NCBI RefSeq assembly: GCF_013044505.1
Contig: NZ_JABERD010000001.1
Coordinates: 124,001-188,000 of the forward strand
Source of the DNA: Streptomyces sp. S3(2020)
GTDB lineage: Bacteria > Actinomycetota > Actinomycetes > Streptomycetales > Streptomycetaceae
DNA length: 64,000 nt
Direction of reading: 5' to 3'
A program made the position numbers and the translations under genes. Shown here piece by piece: positions 33,736 to 41,920 of this stretch (within the stretch, counting starts at the first letter, position 1; each line of letters starts with the position of its first letter). The notes beneath the pieces are model-generated. The model had not been told where the DNA came from and searched no databases. It was given only the letters and a program-made list of their open reading frames with translations.

Positions 33736-34553
33736 TGCGAGTCGGTTTCATCGGGCTGGGCAGCCAGGGCGCGCCCATGGCCCGCAGGATCGTGGCCGCC
33801 GGGTTCGAGACGACGCTCTGGGCACGCCGCCCCGCCACCCTGCTCCCCTTCGAGGACACCTCGGCGAAGCGTGCCGGGTCCCCCGCCGAACTGGCGTCGG
33901 TCAGCGACCTGGTCTGTGTGTGCGTCGTGGACGACGCCGACGTGGAGGAGGTCCTCACCGGAGGGTCCGGCGTCCTGTCGGGCCTGCGCCGGGGCGGGGT
34001 GGTCGCGGTGCACAGCACCGTCCACCCCGACACCTGCCGCCGCCTCGCCGACGTGGCCCGCACCCACGGGGTCACCCTCATCGACGCGCCCGTCAGCGGC
34101 GGCGGACCGGCCGCGGCGGAGGGCAGGTTGGTGGTGATGGCCGGGGGAGAGCAGGGCACCGTCGCCTACTGCCGCCCGGTCTTCGAGACCTACGGCGACC
34201 CGGTCGTCCACATGGGCCCGCTGGGGGCCGGCCAGGTGGCCAAGCTCCTGAACAACGTCCTGTTCACCGCCCACCTCGCCACCGCCGCGAGCACTCTCGC
34301 CCTCGGCCGGGACCTGGCCGTCGACCCCGCCGCCCTGGCCCGTGTCATCTCCCACGGCAGCGGCAGGAGCTTCGCCCTGGACCGGGTCACCGCCGCGGGC
34401 GGCACCCTCGACCGGCTGGCCGCCCACGCCGGACCGCTGCTGCGCAAGGACGTCCGCCTGCTCACGGACGTCGCCACGACCGCGGACGCGGCCACGGGCG
34501 TCGTCACCTCGACCGCGCGGGAGGCGCTGGCGCTGATGGACCAGATGCGCTGA
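33735..34553 (+). CDS. 3-hydroxyisobutyrate dehydrogenase-like enzyme, copy 3
   Basis: A 272-residue beta-hydroxyacid dehydrogenase with GLGSQGAPM near 7, DAPVSGGGPAAAEG near 116 and GAGQVAKLLNNVLF near 164 with the catalytic Lys. The start overlaps the DoxX stop (TGATG). It is closer to copy 2 than to copy 1 in the mid-region motifs (TYGDPVVHMGPLGAGQ versus SYGDPVLHVGPLGAGQ), suggesting duplication within the operon that it ends. Confidence 0.89.
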   Translation: MRVGFIGLGSQGAPMARRIVAAGFETTLWARRPATLLPFEDTSAKRAGSPAELASVSDLVCVCVVDDADVEEVLTGGSGVLSGLRRGGVVAVHSTVHPDTCRRLADVARTHGVTLIDAPVSGGGPAAAEGRLVVMAGGEQGTVAYCRPVFETYGDPVVHMGPLGAGQVAKLLNNVLFTAHLATAASTLALGRDLAVDPAALARVISHGSGRSFALDRVTAAGGTLDRLAAHAGPLLRKDVRLLTDVATTADAATGVVTSTAREALALMDQMR

Positions 34554-34637
34554 GCCGCGAAACCCGGTGGTGAGCGTCTCGCCGCCCCCGGTAGGGTCAC
34601 CGCGTTCCGACCCACCCCGCACGGAGAGCGACTCCCC

Positions 34638-34991
34638 ATGACCGGCCCCCGACCGACGACGACCCTCTGGCGCCCCACCGGCCCCGTCGAGCTGGACCTG
34701 GTCCGCGAGCTGAACTGGCGCGCCTGGCCGCCCCGGCAGCCCGAGCAGCCGATCTTCTACCCCGTCCTGAACGAGGACTACGCCGTGAAGATCGCCCGGG
34801 ACTGGAACGTCAAGCACGACGGCGCCGGCTTCGTGACCCGCTTCGAGGTCGACTCGGAGTTCCTGCGTCGCTACCCCGTCCAGCAGGCGGGCGGCGAGAC
34901 GATCCTGGAGCTGTGGGTGCCGGCCGAGGAACTCGACGAGTTCAACGCGCACATCGTCGGCGAGATCGAGATCGTCCACGAGTTCCGTTGA
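34638..34991 (+). CDS. Conserved hypothetical protein, 117 residues
   Basis: A soluble 117-residue protein with TTTLWRPTGPVELDLVRELNWRAWPPR, PIFYPVLNEDYAVKIARDWNVK and LWVPAEELDEFNAHIVGEIE. I recall very similar small Streptomyces proteins annotated as ADP-ribosylation/crystallin J1 family, but I see no ADP-ribosylglycohydrolase motifs, so that name should not be read as a function. It has its own leader (CGGAGAG at 34622) and lies outside the catabolic operon. Confidence 0.8.
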   Translation: MTGPRPTTTLWRPTGPVELDLVRELNWRAWPPRQPEQPIFYPVLNEDYAVKIARDWNVKHDGAGFVTRFEVDSEFLRRYPVQQAGGETILELWVPAEELDEFNAHIVGEIEIVHEFR

Positions 34992-35003
34992 CGGTGACCG
35001 CGC

Positions 35004-35990
35004 CTACGAGCGGGCCAAGTGGCGCATCGTCAGGGCCAGTTGCAGGCGGAACCGGTCCTGAGGGGTGCGCACCGGCCAGCCCAGCAGATGCTCGGCGTGC
35101 GCCAGCCGGTCCTGGAGCGTGGAGTGGTGCACGTTGATCTCCGCGGCGGCCGCCCGCAGACTCGCCGTCGACGCGACGGCGTGCAGCGTGGCCAGGAGCC
35201 ACGGTGTCGCCGCGGCCGCCGACTCCAACGCGAGGACGTCGGGCGGGGGTTCGGCCCCCGGTACGACGAGACCGGCGAGGAGAGCCGTGCCGCCCAGCTC
35301 GTCGGCGTACACCACACGCTGACCGGGATCCTGTGCGGTGCCCTCCGCGGTGAACCGCAGCGCGGTGCGCGCCGCGGCCCAGGACTGCGGCAGGTCGAGC
35401 ACGGGCACGGCGGGGCCCACACCCAGACGGCCGCCGGGAAGTTCCGCGGCGCGCTGCTCGGGGACGATCCGGGGCAGACCGTCGGCGGCGGCCACGGCGC
35501 GCGCGGGCGCCGCCGGGTCGAGGCCCAGCCGCCGCGCCGCGTGCAGCCGGGCCGCCTCCGGGGCCGTGGCGTCCAGCAGTGTCTCCACCAGGGCCGGATC
35601 CTCGACCGGGGCCCGGCCGCGGGTGCGGTCGAGGACGAGCCGCACGGCACCGGCGGCCCGTTCCAGGATCACGGCGTCCACCACGCTCGGCTCCGCCGCC
35701 CGCTCCAGCCACAGCGCGGGCACCCCGCCGGGCGTCAGCGCCGCCGACGGCCAGGCCGGATCCGGTGGCAGATCCGAGTCGCGGCGCGCACCGTCCGCCG
35801 TCACCCGCACCTGCACCCGCCGGTCCGCGTCGACCAGCCGCGCGGGCACCCCGGCCAGTACCGCGGCCCCGCGCACCAGTGCCTCCAGACCGGCCCGTGA
35901 CTCGGCCAGCCGGTCGAAGTAGGCGATCACCTGGACGGCGGCACCGGCGTCCGGGTCCAGCGCGGTCAGGCGCCCGGCCAGCTCTTTCAT
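35004..35990 (-). CDS. PucR/CdaR-type helix-turn-helix regulator
   Basis: A 328-residue regulator beginning MKELAGRLTALDPDAG. The C-terminal segment STASLRAAAAEINVHHSTLQDRLAHAEHLLGW is the PucR-type helix-turn-helix (about residues 275-305), and the rest has the Ala/Leu-rich sensor architecture of the family. An ATG 18 bases upstream is an alternative. It is divergent in function from the flanking genes and downstream of an esterase on the same strand, 84 bp apart, so it might respond to that enzyme's product. Confidence 0.82.
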   Translation of the reverse strand: MKELAGRLTALDPDAGAAVQVIAYFDRLAESRAGLEALVRGAAVLAGVPARLVDADRRVQVRVTADGARRDSDLPPDPAWPSAALTPGGVPALWLERAAEPSVVDAVILERAAGAVRLVLDRTRGRAPVEDPALVETLLDATAPEAARLHAARRLGLDPAAPARAVAAADGLPRIVPEQRAAELPGGRLGVGPAVPVLDLPQSWAAARTALRFTAEGTAQDPGQRVVYADELGGTALLAGLVVPGAEPPPDVLALESAAAATPWLLATLHAVASTASLRAAAAEINVHHSTLQDRLAHAEHLLGWPVRTPQDRFRLQLALTMRHLARS

Positions 35991-36073
35991 GGGTCCATGG
36001 TGCGGCATGCGGTGCCCGGCCGGGAGCCCCGCGGCTCACTCCGGGCACCACCCGGTGTCCGGGCGCCGCACGC

Positions 36074-37048
36074 TCACGTGTCGAGGAGCCTGCGCAGCCA
36101 GTCCAGATGCGCCGCCCGGGTCCGCTGGGACAGGGCCGCCTGCGGGGCGAAACCGTCGAAGCCGTGGAAGCCGCCCGGCCACACATGCAGCTCGGCGATC
36201 CCGCCGGCCTGCCAGATCCGGGAGGCGTAGGCGACGACCTCGTCCCGGAAGGTCTCCGCGGAACCCACGTCCAGGAACGCCGGGGGCAGCCCGGTCAGGT
36301 CCTCGGCGCGGGCCGGTGCCGCGTACCCGGGAACGTCCGGGCCACCGCGCAGCTCACCGAGCAGGGCCGTCCAGCCGGTCTCGTTGGCCGTACGGTCCCA
36401 GACGCCCAGACCCGCCATCTGGTGCGCGGACGGGGTGTCGTTGCGGTCGTCCAGCATCGGGCACATCAGCACCTGGCCGAGCGGCCGCGGGCCCTTGCGG
36501 TCCCGGGTGAGCAGGGCGAGGGCCGCGCACAGTCCGCCGCCCGCGCTGGCGCCCGCGAGGACGATCCGCTCCGGGTCGGCACCCAGTTCCCCGGCATGCT
36601 CCGCGGTCCAGACCAGCCCGGCGTACGCGTCCTCGATCTGCGCGGGATAGGGGTCCTCCGGGGCCAGCCGGTACTCCACCGACACCACGACGGCGTCCAG
36701 CTCCTTCGCCCAGGCCAGCGCCACGTCCACGCCCACCCGGTTGGTGCCGAGGACCATGCCGCCGCCGTGCACGTGGTAGACGACGGGGCGCGGACCCGCG
36801 GCCGAGGGCGCGGCGGGCCGGCAGATCAGCAGCGATATCTCGGGCGCGCCCTCGGGACCCGGCACCACACGGTCCTCGACCTCGAAGAACCCGTCGAGCG
36901 TCAGGTCGAGCTCGGCGAGCATCTGGATGCCGGGGCCCTGGCGTATCTGCTCGATGTCCTCCAGGGTCATCCCCGGGGAGATGAACTCCTTGATCAGTTC
37001 CAGGGCTCCGGCGAGCTCCGGGTCGAACGGCGGCGGTACCAGGCTCAT
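36074..37048 (-). CDS. HSL-family alpha/beta hydrolase (esterase/lipase)
   Basis: A 324-residue hormone-sensitive-lipase-type esterase. It has the oxyanion motif HGGGM near 95, YRLAPEDPYPAQIEDAYAGL, nucleophile GASAGG near 170, acid in FLDVGSAETFRDE near 265 and His in WPGGFHGFDGF near 295. It is cytosolic, with no signal peptide. It acts on short- to medium-chain esters. The gene is immediately upstream of the PucR-type regulator. Confidence 0.92.
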   Translation of the reverse strand: MSLVPPPFDPELAGALELIKEFISPGMTLEDIEQIRQGPGIQMLAELDLTLDGFFEVEDRVVPGPEGAPEISLLICRPAAPSAAGPRPVVYHVHGGGMVLGTNRVGVDVALAWAKELDAVVVSVEYRLAPEDPYPAQIEDAYAGLVWTAEHAGELGADPERIVLAGASAGGGLCAALALLTRDRKGPRPLGQVLMCPMLDDRNDTPSAHQMAGLGVWDRTANETGWTALLGELRGGPDVPGYAAPARAEDLTGLPPAFLDVGSAETFRDEVVAYASRIWQAGGIAELHVWPGGFHGFDGFAPQAALSQRTRAAHLDWLRRLLDT

Positions 37049-37200
37049 GTCTTCTCCTCACGCGAGAACGCGGCGGCTCGTGCGGACATGATTCGCGCCC
37101 TGCCCGCCGGCCGGGGCGCCGCCGTACGGCGGAACCTGCCCGCCGTACGGCGGGTGGCACCGGAGCGACCTGTGACCTTGCCATGTCATGACTTATTGTT

Positions 37201-37257
37201 CACCCGACAAGGGTGGAAGGGACCAGACCCTGAGGCAACGCTGTGGAAGCCCCACCC
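37201..37257 (+). promoter_or_regulatory. Possible structured leader of terC
   Basis: CACCC-GACAA-GGGTG (37201-37215) can form a hairpin, while GGGTGG (37211-37216) can instead pair with CCACCC (37252-37257). These mutually exclusive pairings precede the ribosome site AGGAG. It does not contain the conserved loops of the yybP-ykoY manganese riboswitch as I know them. Confidence 0.3.
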
Positions 37258-37273
37258 GCACCAGGAGTAACAA

Positions 37274-38239
37274 GTGAACGTGTCCCTCTCCGTCTGGCTG
37301 CTGACGGTAGCCGCCCTGTGCGTGCTCGTCGCCGTCGACTTCTTCATCGGCCGCAAACCCCACGACGTGTCGATCAAGGAAGCCGGCATCTGGACGGTCG
37401 TCTGGGTCGTCCTGGCCTGTCTCTTCGGCATCGGCCTGCTCATCTTCAGCGGCGGAAAGCCGGCCGGTGAGTTCTTCGCCGGGTTCATCACCGAGAAGTC
37501 GCTCAGCGTCGACAACCTCTTCGTCTTCGTCCTGATCATGGCGAAGTTCTCGGTGCCCACGCAGTACCAGCAGCGGGTCCTCATGGTCGGCGTGCTGCTG
37601 GCCCTGGTGCTGCGTGCCGGGTTCATCGCGGCCGGCGCGGCGATCATCTCCACGTTCTCCTGGGTTTTCTACCTCTTCGGCGCCTTCCTGATCTGGACCG
37701 CCTGGAAGCTCGTCCAGGACGCCCGCAAGGACCAGCACGAGGAGGAGTACCAGGAGAACAAGCTCCTCAAGATGGTCGAGCGGCGCTTCGGCGTGGCCGA
37801 CCGCTACCACGGCACCAAGCTGTGGATCGAGGAGAACGGCAAGCGGGTCATGACCCCGATGCTGGTCGTCATGCTCGCGATCGGCTCCACCGACGTGCTG
37901 TTCGCGCTCGACTCCATCCCCGCCATCTACGGCCTCACCGAGGACCCGTACATCGTCTTCACGGCGAACGCGTTCGCGCTGATGGGGCTGCGCCAGCTGT
38001 ACTTCCTCATCGGCGGCCTGCTGAAGAGGCTCGTCCACCTCAGCTACGGCCTGTCGATCATCCTCGGCTTCATCGGCGTCAAGCTGGTGCTGCACGCCCT
38101 GCACGAGTCCGGCGTCCATGTGCCCGAGATCAGCATCCCCTTCTCGCTCGGCTTCATCGTGCTGGTCCTCGCCGTCACGACCTTCACGAGCCTCAGGGCC
38201 TCCAGGAAGCAGGAGGAGCAGGAAGCGCGGGTGTCCTAG
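37274..38239 (+). CDS. TerC family integral membrane protein
   Basis: A 321-residue protein with eight or nine hydrophobic helices and the TerC motifs GFITEKSLSVDNLFVFVLIMAKF near 75-97 and STDVLFALDSIPAIYGL near 205-222. The paired Asp residues within membrane helices suit metal ion transport or binding. GTG 37274 follows AGGAG. TerC/Alx proteins are linked to manganese export and to tellurite resistance. No other ter genes are close. Confidence 0.93.
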   Translation: MNVSLSVWLLTVAALCVLVAVDFFIGRKPHDVSIKEAGIWTVVWVVLACLFGIGLLIFSGGKPAGEFFAGFITEKSLSVDNLFVFVLIMAKFSVPTQYQQRVLMVGVLLALVLRAGFIAAGAAIISTFSWVFYLFGAFLIWTAWKLVQDARKDQHEEEYQENKLLKMVERRFGVADRYHGTKLWIEENGKRVMTPMLVVMLAIGSTDVLFALDSIPAIYGLTEDPYIVFTANAFALMGLRQLYFLIGGLLKRLVHLSYGLSIILGFIGVKLVLHALHESGVHVPEISIPFSLGFIVLVLAVTTFTSLRASRKQEEQEARVS

Positions 38240-38248
38240 CCGAGCCTC

Positions 38249-38279
38249 TTGACTTCGAGAGCGCTCCAGCACCTAGCGT
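38249..38279 (+). promoter_or_regulatory. MerR-type promoter upstream of the LLM oxidoreductase
   Basis: TTGACT (38249-38254) and TAGCGT (38274-38279) are separated by 19 bp, too long for normal sigma use. The spacer holds a dyad around GAGAGCGCTC. This long-spacer layout is the hallmark of MerR-family activated promoters. No merR gene is in the window nearby. Confidence 0.6.
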
Positions 38280-38318
38280 CACCAGGGTCGGTGAAGACCT
38301 TGGTGAACGGAGACGGCC

Positions 38319-39200
38319 ATGCGCGTGGGCGTGCACATCAACCGGTTCGACCATCCCGGGGGAGCGCCCGCGCTCGGCGCCGAACTGGCCGCCGCGGGCG
38401 ACGCCGCCGAGGCCGCGGGACTGAGCTGGCTGTCGGTGATGGACCACTACTTCCAGATGGAGTTCAACGACCGGGCCGAGGACCCCATGCTGGAGGCCTA
38501 CACGACCCTCGGCTATCTCGCGGCCCGCACCTCCACGGTCCGGATCGGGGCCCTGGTGACCGGGGTGACCTACCGTCACCCCGGACTGCTCGCCAAGATC
38601 GCCACCACGCTCGACGTCCTGTCCGGCGGCCGGGCCACCCTCGGGATCGGCGCCGCCTGGTACGACCGGGAGCACGCGGGCCTCGGTGTGCCGTTCCCGC
38701 CCCTCGCCGAACGCTTCGAGCGGCTGGAGGAGACCCTGCGGATCTGCCTCCAGATGTGGGACCCGGACGCGAACGGCCCCTTCGAGGGCAAGCACTACCG
38801 GCTCGCCGAGACGCTGTCCGTACCGGCCCCGGTCAGCGACCCGCGCCCCGAGATCATGATCGGCGGAGGCGGCGAGAAGAAGACGCTCCGGCTGGTCGCC
38901 CGGTACGGCGACGCCTGCAACCTGTTCACCACCACGCCCGAGGAGGTCGCGCACAAGCTCGACGTCCTGCGCGGCCACTGCGACACCGAGGGCCGCGACT
39001 ACGACACGATCCGCAAGACCGTCGCCTACTCCGGTGACCCGCTCGCCACCGGTGACCTCGACGCCTTCACCCGGGACATCACGGGCTACACCAAGCTCGG
39101 CATCGACACCGTGATCCTCTCCCCGCGCACGGGGGAGCCGGCGGCGTTCATCGAACGGTTCGCGGCCCCCGCCGTTCAGCGGCTGGCGGGACTCGACTGA
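38319..39200 (+). CDS. LLM-class F420/flavin-dependent oxidoreductase
   Basis: A 293-residue luciferase-like TIM-barrel oxidoreductase. It has WLSVMDHYFQM near 35, TSTVRIGALVTGVTYRHP near 70, LSGGRATLGIGAAWYDREH near 98 and PEIMIGGGGEKKTLRLVARYGD near 172. The pattern fits actinobacterial F420-dependent members. It stands alone behind a MerR-type promoter, suggesting induction by an electrophile, redox stress or metal. Substrate unknown. Confidence 0.9.
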   Translation: MRVGVHINRFDHPGGAPALGAELAAAGDAAEAAGLSWLSVMDHYFQMEFNDRAEDPMLEAYTTLGYLAARTSTVRIGALVTGVTYRHPGLLAKIATTLDVLSGGRATLGIGAAWYDREHAGLGVPFPPLAERFERLEETLRICLQMWDPDANGPFEGKHYRLAETLSVPAPVSDPRPEIMIGGGGEKKTLRLVARYGDACNLFTTTPEEVAHKLDVLRGHCDTEGRDYDTIRKTVAYSGDPLATGDLDAFTRDITGYTKLGIDTVILSPRTGEPAAFIERFAAPAVQRLAGLD

Positions 39201-39418
39201 GGGACGGCGGGCCGGCCGCGGGAGACGATCCGCATCCCGCGGTCGTCGATCATCCGCACCTGGAGCGAGCCGCAGCCGCACCGCGTCCACACCGTGCGGC
39301 CCGCCGCGGTGTTGTGCCGGGACACCACCTGGAAGGGCTCGGCACCGTCCGGCCATCCGCAGTGCGGGCAGACCGTGCCGGCCGTGGTCGTGCCGGTCGT
39401 GCCGGTCGTGCTGGTCAT
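39176..39418 (-). CDS. Small zinc-ribbon-like protein
   Basis: An 80-residue protein with CPHCGWPDGAEPFQVVSRHNTA near residue 17 and TRCGCGSLQVRMID near 46, two Cys pairs suited to one zinc. The N-terminal Thr/Gly run is encoded by a short 9-bp repeat (GTGCCGGTC, three units at 39391-39415). It overlaps the 3' end of the LLM gene convergently and is divergent from a LysR gene, which may regulate it. Confidence 0.75.
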   Translation of the reverse strand: MTSTTGTTGTTTAGTVCPHCGWPDGAEPFQVVSRHNTAAGRTVWTRCGCGSLQVRMIDDRGMRIVSRGRPAVPQSSPASR

Positions 39419-39532
39419 GGGAACTCCTTGTACGTCGTGGCTGGTTGACCGTCGCGACACCATCAGGGTGCGACCTCGCCACCATGCACGTCCAGGTTGA
39501 CTTTCCGGACCCGACCTTGAAGCGTGGACTTC

Positions 39533-40438
39533 ATGATTGACCTCCGCCGGCTTCACGTCCTGCGAGCGGTCGCGCACTACGGCACGGTGACCGCGGCCGC
39601 CCGCGCCCTGCACTTCACCCCGTCCGCCGCCTCGCAGCAGATCCGTCAGCTCGCCCGAGACCTCGGCGTGGACCTTCTCGAACCACAGGGCCGGGGTGTC
39701 CGCCTGACCCCGGCCGCCGAGAGCCTGCTCGCACACGCCGACGCCATCCAGGCCCGCTGGGAACAGGCCGAACTGGACCTGCGCGCCGAACAGGAGTCTC
39801 CCGCGGGGCCGTTGCGGGTCTGCGGGTATCCGGTGGCGATCTCGGTGCTGCTGGCGCCGATGGCGGTCCGGCTCAAGGAGCGGCATCCGCGCCTGGCCGT
39901 GCGCATCCACGAGGCGGGCGTGCCGGAGAGCTTCGATCTGCTCTTCGAGGGTGAGGTCGACCTCGCGATCGTGGAGGCCACCCCGCAGAACCCGCCGCTG
40001 AGCGACGCCCGCTTCGACCAGCAGCCGCTGCTGGACGACCCGTTCGACCTGGTCGTGCCCGACGGTCATCCGCTGGCCGGGCGCGAGCGTGTCGACCTCT
40101 CGGACGCGGCGCACGAGGACTGGATCGCGCCCATGCCGGACAGCCCCTGCCGTACGCACGTCATGTCCGCGTGCGGGGAGGCCGGTTTCAGCCCCGCCGT
40201 GGTCCACCAGGCGGTGGACTGGAACGTCACCGCCCATCTGGTCGCCCACCGGCTCGGCATCGCACTGATCCCACGACTGGCCCAGCTCACTCCGGACCTG
40301 CCCGTCACCCGGGTGCCCTGTACGGGCAACCCGCACCGCAGGATGCTCACCTGCACGCGCCGAGGGGGACATGAACGCCCCGCGGTCGAGGCCGCGTTGA
40401 CGGAGTTGCGAATGCTGGCGCCGGGGGCCGTGGCCTGA
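39533..40438 (+). CDS. LysR family transcriptional regulator
   Basis: A 301-residue LysR. The N-terminal HTH LRRLHVLRAVAHYGTVTAAARALHFTPSAASQQIRQLARDLG (about 3-45) is followed by the periplasmic-binding-like effector domain from about residue 90 (PLRVCGYPVAISVLLAP). ATG 39533 is preferred; GTG 39524 is in frame. It is divergent from the zinc-ribbon gene. The effector is unknown. Confidence 0.92.
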   Translation: MIDLRRLHVLRAVAHYGTVTAAARALHFTPSAASQQIRQLARDLGVDLLEPQGRGVRLTPAAESLLAHADAIQARWEQAELDLRAEQESPAGPLRVCGYPVAISVLLAPMAVRLKERHPRLAVRIHEAGVPESFDLLFEGEVDLAIVEATPQNPPLSDARFDQQPLLDDPFDLVVPDGHPLAGRERVDLSDAAHEDWIAPMPDSPCRTHVMSACGEAGFSPAVVHQAVDWNVTAHLVAHRLGIALIPRLAQLTPDLPVTRVPCTGNPHRRMLTCTRRGGHERPAVEAALTELRMLAPGAVA

Positions 40439-40471
40439 GCGTTGTCAGTGCCGTTTGGCACCATGGGGATC

Positions 40472-41122
40472 ATGAGCCGCAACATCAGCTACAACACCGC
40501 CGACCAGAACGACATCATCGGCTTCCTCGGCGCCGGTGAACTGACGGCGGACCAGCAGCGCATCCTCGGCAATGTCCGCAAGTACGCCGAGGCGCACCAG
40601 GCCGACCTCGAACGGCAGGGCGTCGACTGGGGCCTGACCGTCCCCGAGGCGCTGGAGCACCTCGTCGCGGGCCGCGCCGACTCGGACGCCGAGTGCGCGG
40701 GCAACGCCTACTACACCGCCCTCCAGAAGATCATCGACCGGAACGGCAGCGACCCGTCCCAGGTGGGCACGTTCTCCAGGCCCTCGACCTTCTTCGGGCT
40801 GATGGACGACGAGCTGCGCCGCCTCGGTGTCCCCGCCGACCTGCTGCCGGGCGACTTCCTGTTCGCCGGTCCGCCCGACGGCATCCCGTTCCACATCCCG
40901 TGCCCCGTGGACGGCACCCCGGACATCGGCCGCCTGCCGCTGGCCAGGGCGAAGCCCGCCGCGGACGCCTACCGCGCCGTCCTGGACCGCGTCGACAGCG
41001 CCTTCTCCCATGAACTCGGGCAACTCGCCGGACAGCTGGAGTTCGAGCACGACGAGTGGCGCTCCGCGCAGTCGATCGACTGGTACAGCCAGGACACGAT
41101 CTTCTTCTCGATCACGGGCTGA
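40472..41122 (+). CDS. Conserved hypothetical protein (Streptomyces type), 216 residues
   Basis: A soluble protein starting MSRNISYNTADQNDIIGFLGAG, with ALEHLVAGRADSDAECAGNAYYTALQKIID and a C-terminal WYSQDTIFFSITG. I believe it belongs to a DUF family of uncharacterised actinobacterial proteins but cannot name its activity. No signal peptide or membrane segment is visible. It is monocistronic and followed by a terminator-like hairpin. Confidence 0.78.
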   Translation: MSRNISYNTADQNDIIGFLGAGELTADQQRILGNVRKYAEAHQADLERQGVDWGLTVPEALEHLVAGRADSDAECAGNAYYTALQKIIDRNGSDPSQVGTFSRPSTFFGLMDDELRRLGVPADLLPGDFLFAGPPDGIPFHIPCPVDGTPDIGRLPLARAKPAADAYRAVLDRVDSAFSHELGQLAGQLEFEHDEWRSAQSIDWYSQDTIFFSITG

Positions 41123-41192
41123 ACCGGCGCACGGGCGTGAGGGCGCACAGGCATGAGGCCGTCCGCGCATGAGGGCGTTGCGGGCATGGGAA

Positions 41193-41223
41193 AGGGGCCG
41201 GAGCTCCATGCGCTCCAGCCCCT
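41193..41223. terminator. Terminator-like hairpin between convergent genes
   Basis: AGGGGCCGGAGC (41193-41204) pairs with GCTCCAGCCCCT (41212-41223) with one bulge and a 7-base loop. It lies between the stops of the hypothetical gene and the FMN reductase. Confidence 0.6.
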
Positions 41224-41239
41224 CGCCGCGAGGAGATGA

Positions 41240-41803
41240 TCAGGCGGCAGCGGTCTCGCCGGCGTGGCCGTGCACACGGGCGATGACCTCGGTCAGCTGC
41301 TCGGCGACCTCGGCGTCGTCGGCCGGGTGGGTCTCGGCGAAGCGGACCACGGAACCGGGGATGGAGAGCTTGACGTCCTCCAGCACCTTGGCGCCGGCGA
41401 TGCCCAGCGCCTTGCGGGTCTCGTCCTGCGCCCACACGCCGCCGAACTGGCCGAACGCGGTGCCGACCACCGCGGCCGGCTTGCCGCCGAAGGCGCCGGC
41501 GCCGTACGGACGGGACAGCCAGTCGATGGCGTTCTTGAGGACGGCCGGGATGGTGCCGTTGTACTCGGGGGAGAAGAGCAGGAAGCCGTCGGCGGCCTGG
41601 GCGGCCTCACGCAGCTTGGCGGCCGGGGCCGGGACGCTGCCCTCGACGTCGATGTCCTCGTTGTAGAACGGGATCTCGGCCAGGCCCTCGAAGAGCTCGA
41701 CGCTCGCACCCTCGGGAGCGAACTTGACGGCCGCCTCGGCCAGCTGGCGGTTGTGCGAACCGGCGCGAAGGCTGCCGACGAGCGCAAGGATGCGAACAGA
41801 CAT
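41240..41803 (-). CDS. NADPH-dependent FMN reductase
   Basis: A 187-residue flavodoxin-fold reductase. It has the phosphate loop VGSLRAGSHNRQLA near 9, FLLFSPEYNGTIPAVLKNAIDWLSRP near 76 and AVVGTAFGQFGGVWAQDETRK near 110. This is the NAD(P)H:quinone/azo-reductase-like FMN_red family. It is divergent from a TetR gene with two GGACC palindromes between, so it is probably the target induced when the repressor binds its ligand (quinone or other electrophile). Confidence 0.93.
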   Translation of the reverse strand: MSVRILALVGSLRAGSHNRQLAEAAVKFAPEGASVELFEGLAEIPFYNEDIDVEGSVPAPAAKLREAAQAADGFLLFSPEYNGTIPAVLKNAIDWLSRPYGAGAFGGKPAAVVGTAFGQFGGVWAQDETRKALGIAGAKVLEDVKLSIPGSVVRFAETHPADDAEVAEQLTEVIARVHGHAGETAAA

Positions 41804-41840
41804 GCGAACTCCAAGATGCTGAAACACTGCCGTCACAAAT

Positions 41841-41889
41841 ACGGACCGGGGTCCGTTTAAGTTCTACCACCGTAACCGGACCGCGGTCC
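41841..41889. promoter_or_regulatory. Paired GGACC palindromes, candidate TetR operators
   Basis: ACGGACC-GG-GGTCCGT (41841-41856) and GGACCGCGGTCC (41878-41889, extended by weaker flanks) lie in the divergent promoter of the FMN reductase and TetR genes. The centres are about 35 bp apart, allowing two dimers on neighbouring faces. Confidence 0.7.
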
Positions 41890-41920
41890 AGTTTCATTCC
41901 CGATGCTTTACGCTGTCTTC

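Noticed and set aside
37201..37260. yybP-ykoY manganese riboswitch before terC
   Set aside because: The conserved loop sequences are not found; only a weak alternative-pairing leader can be supported.
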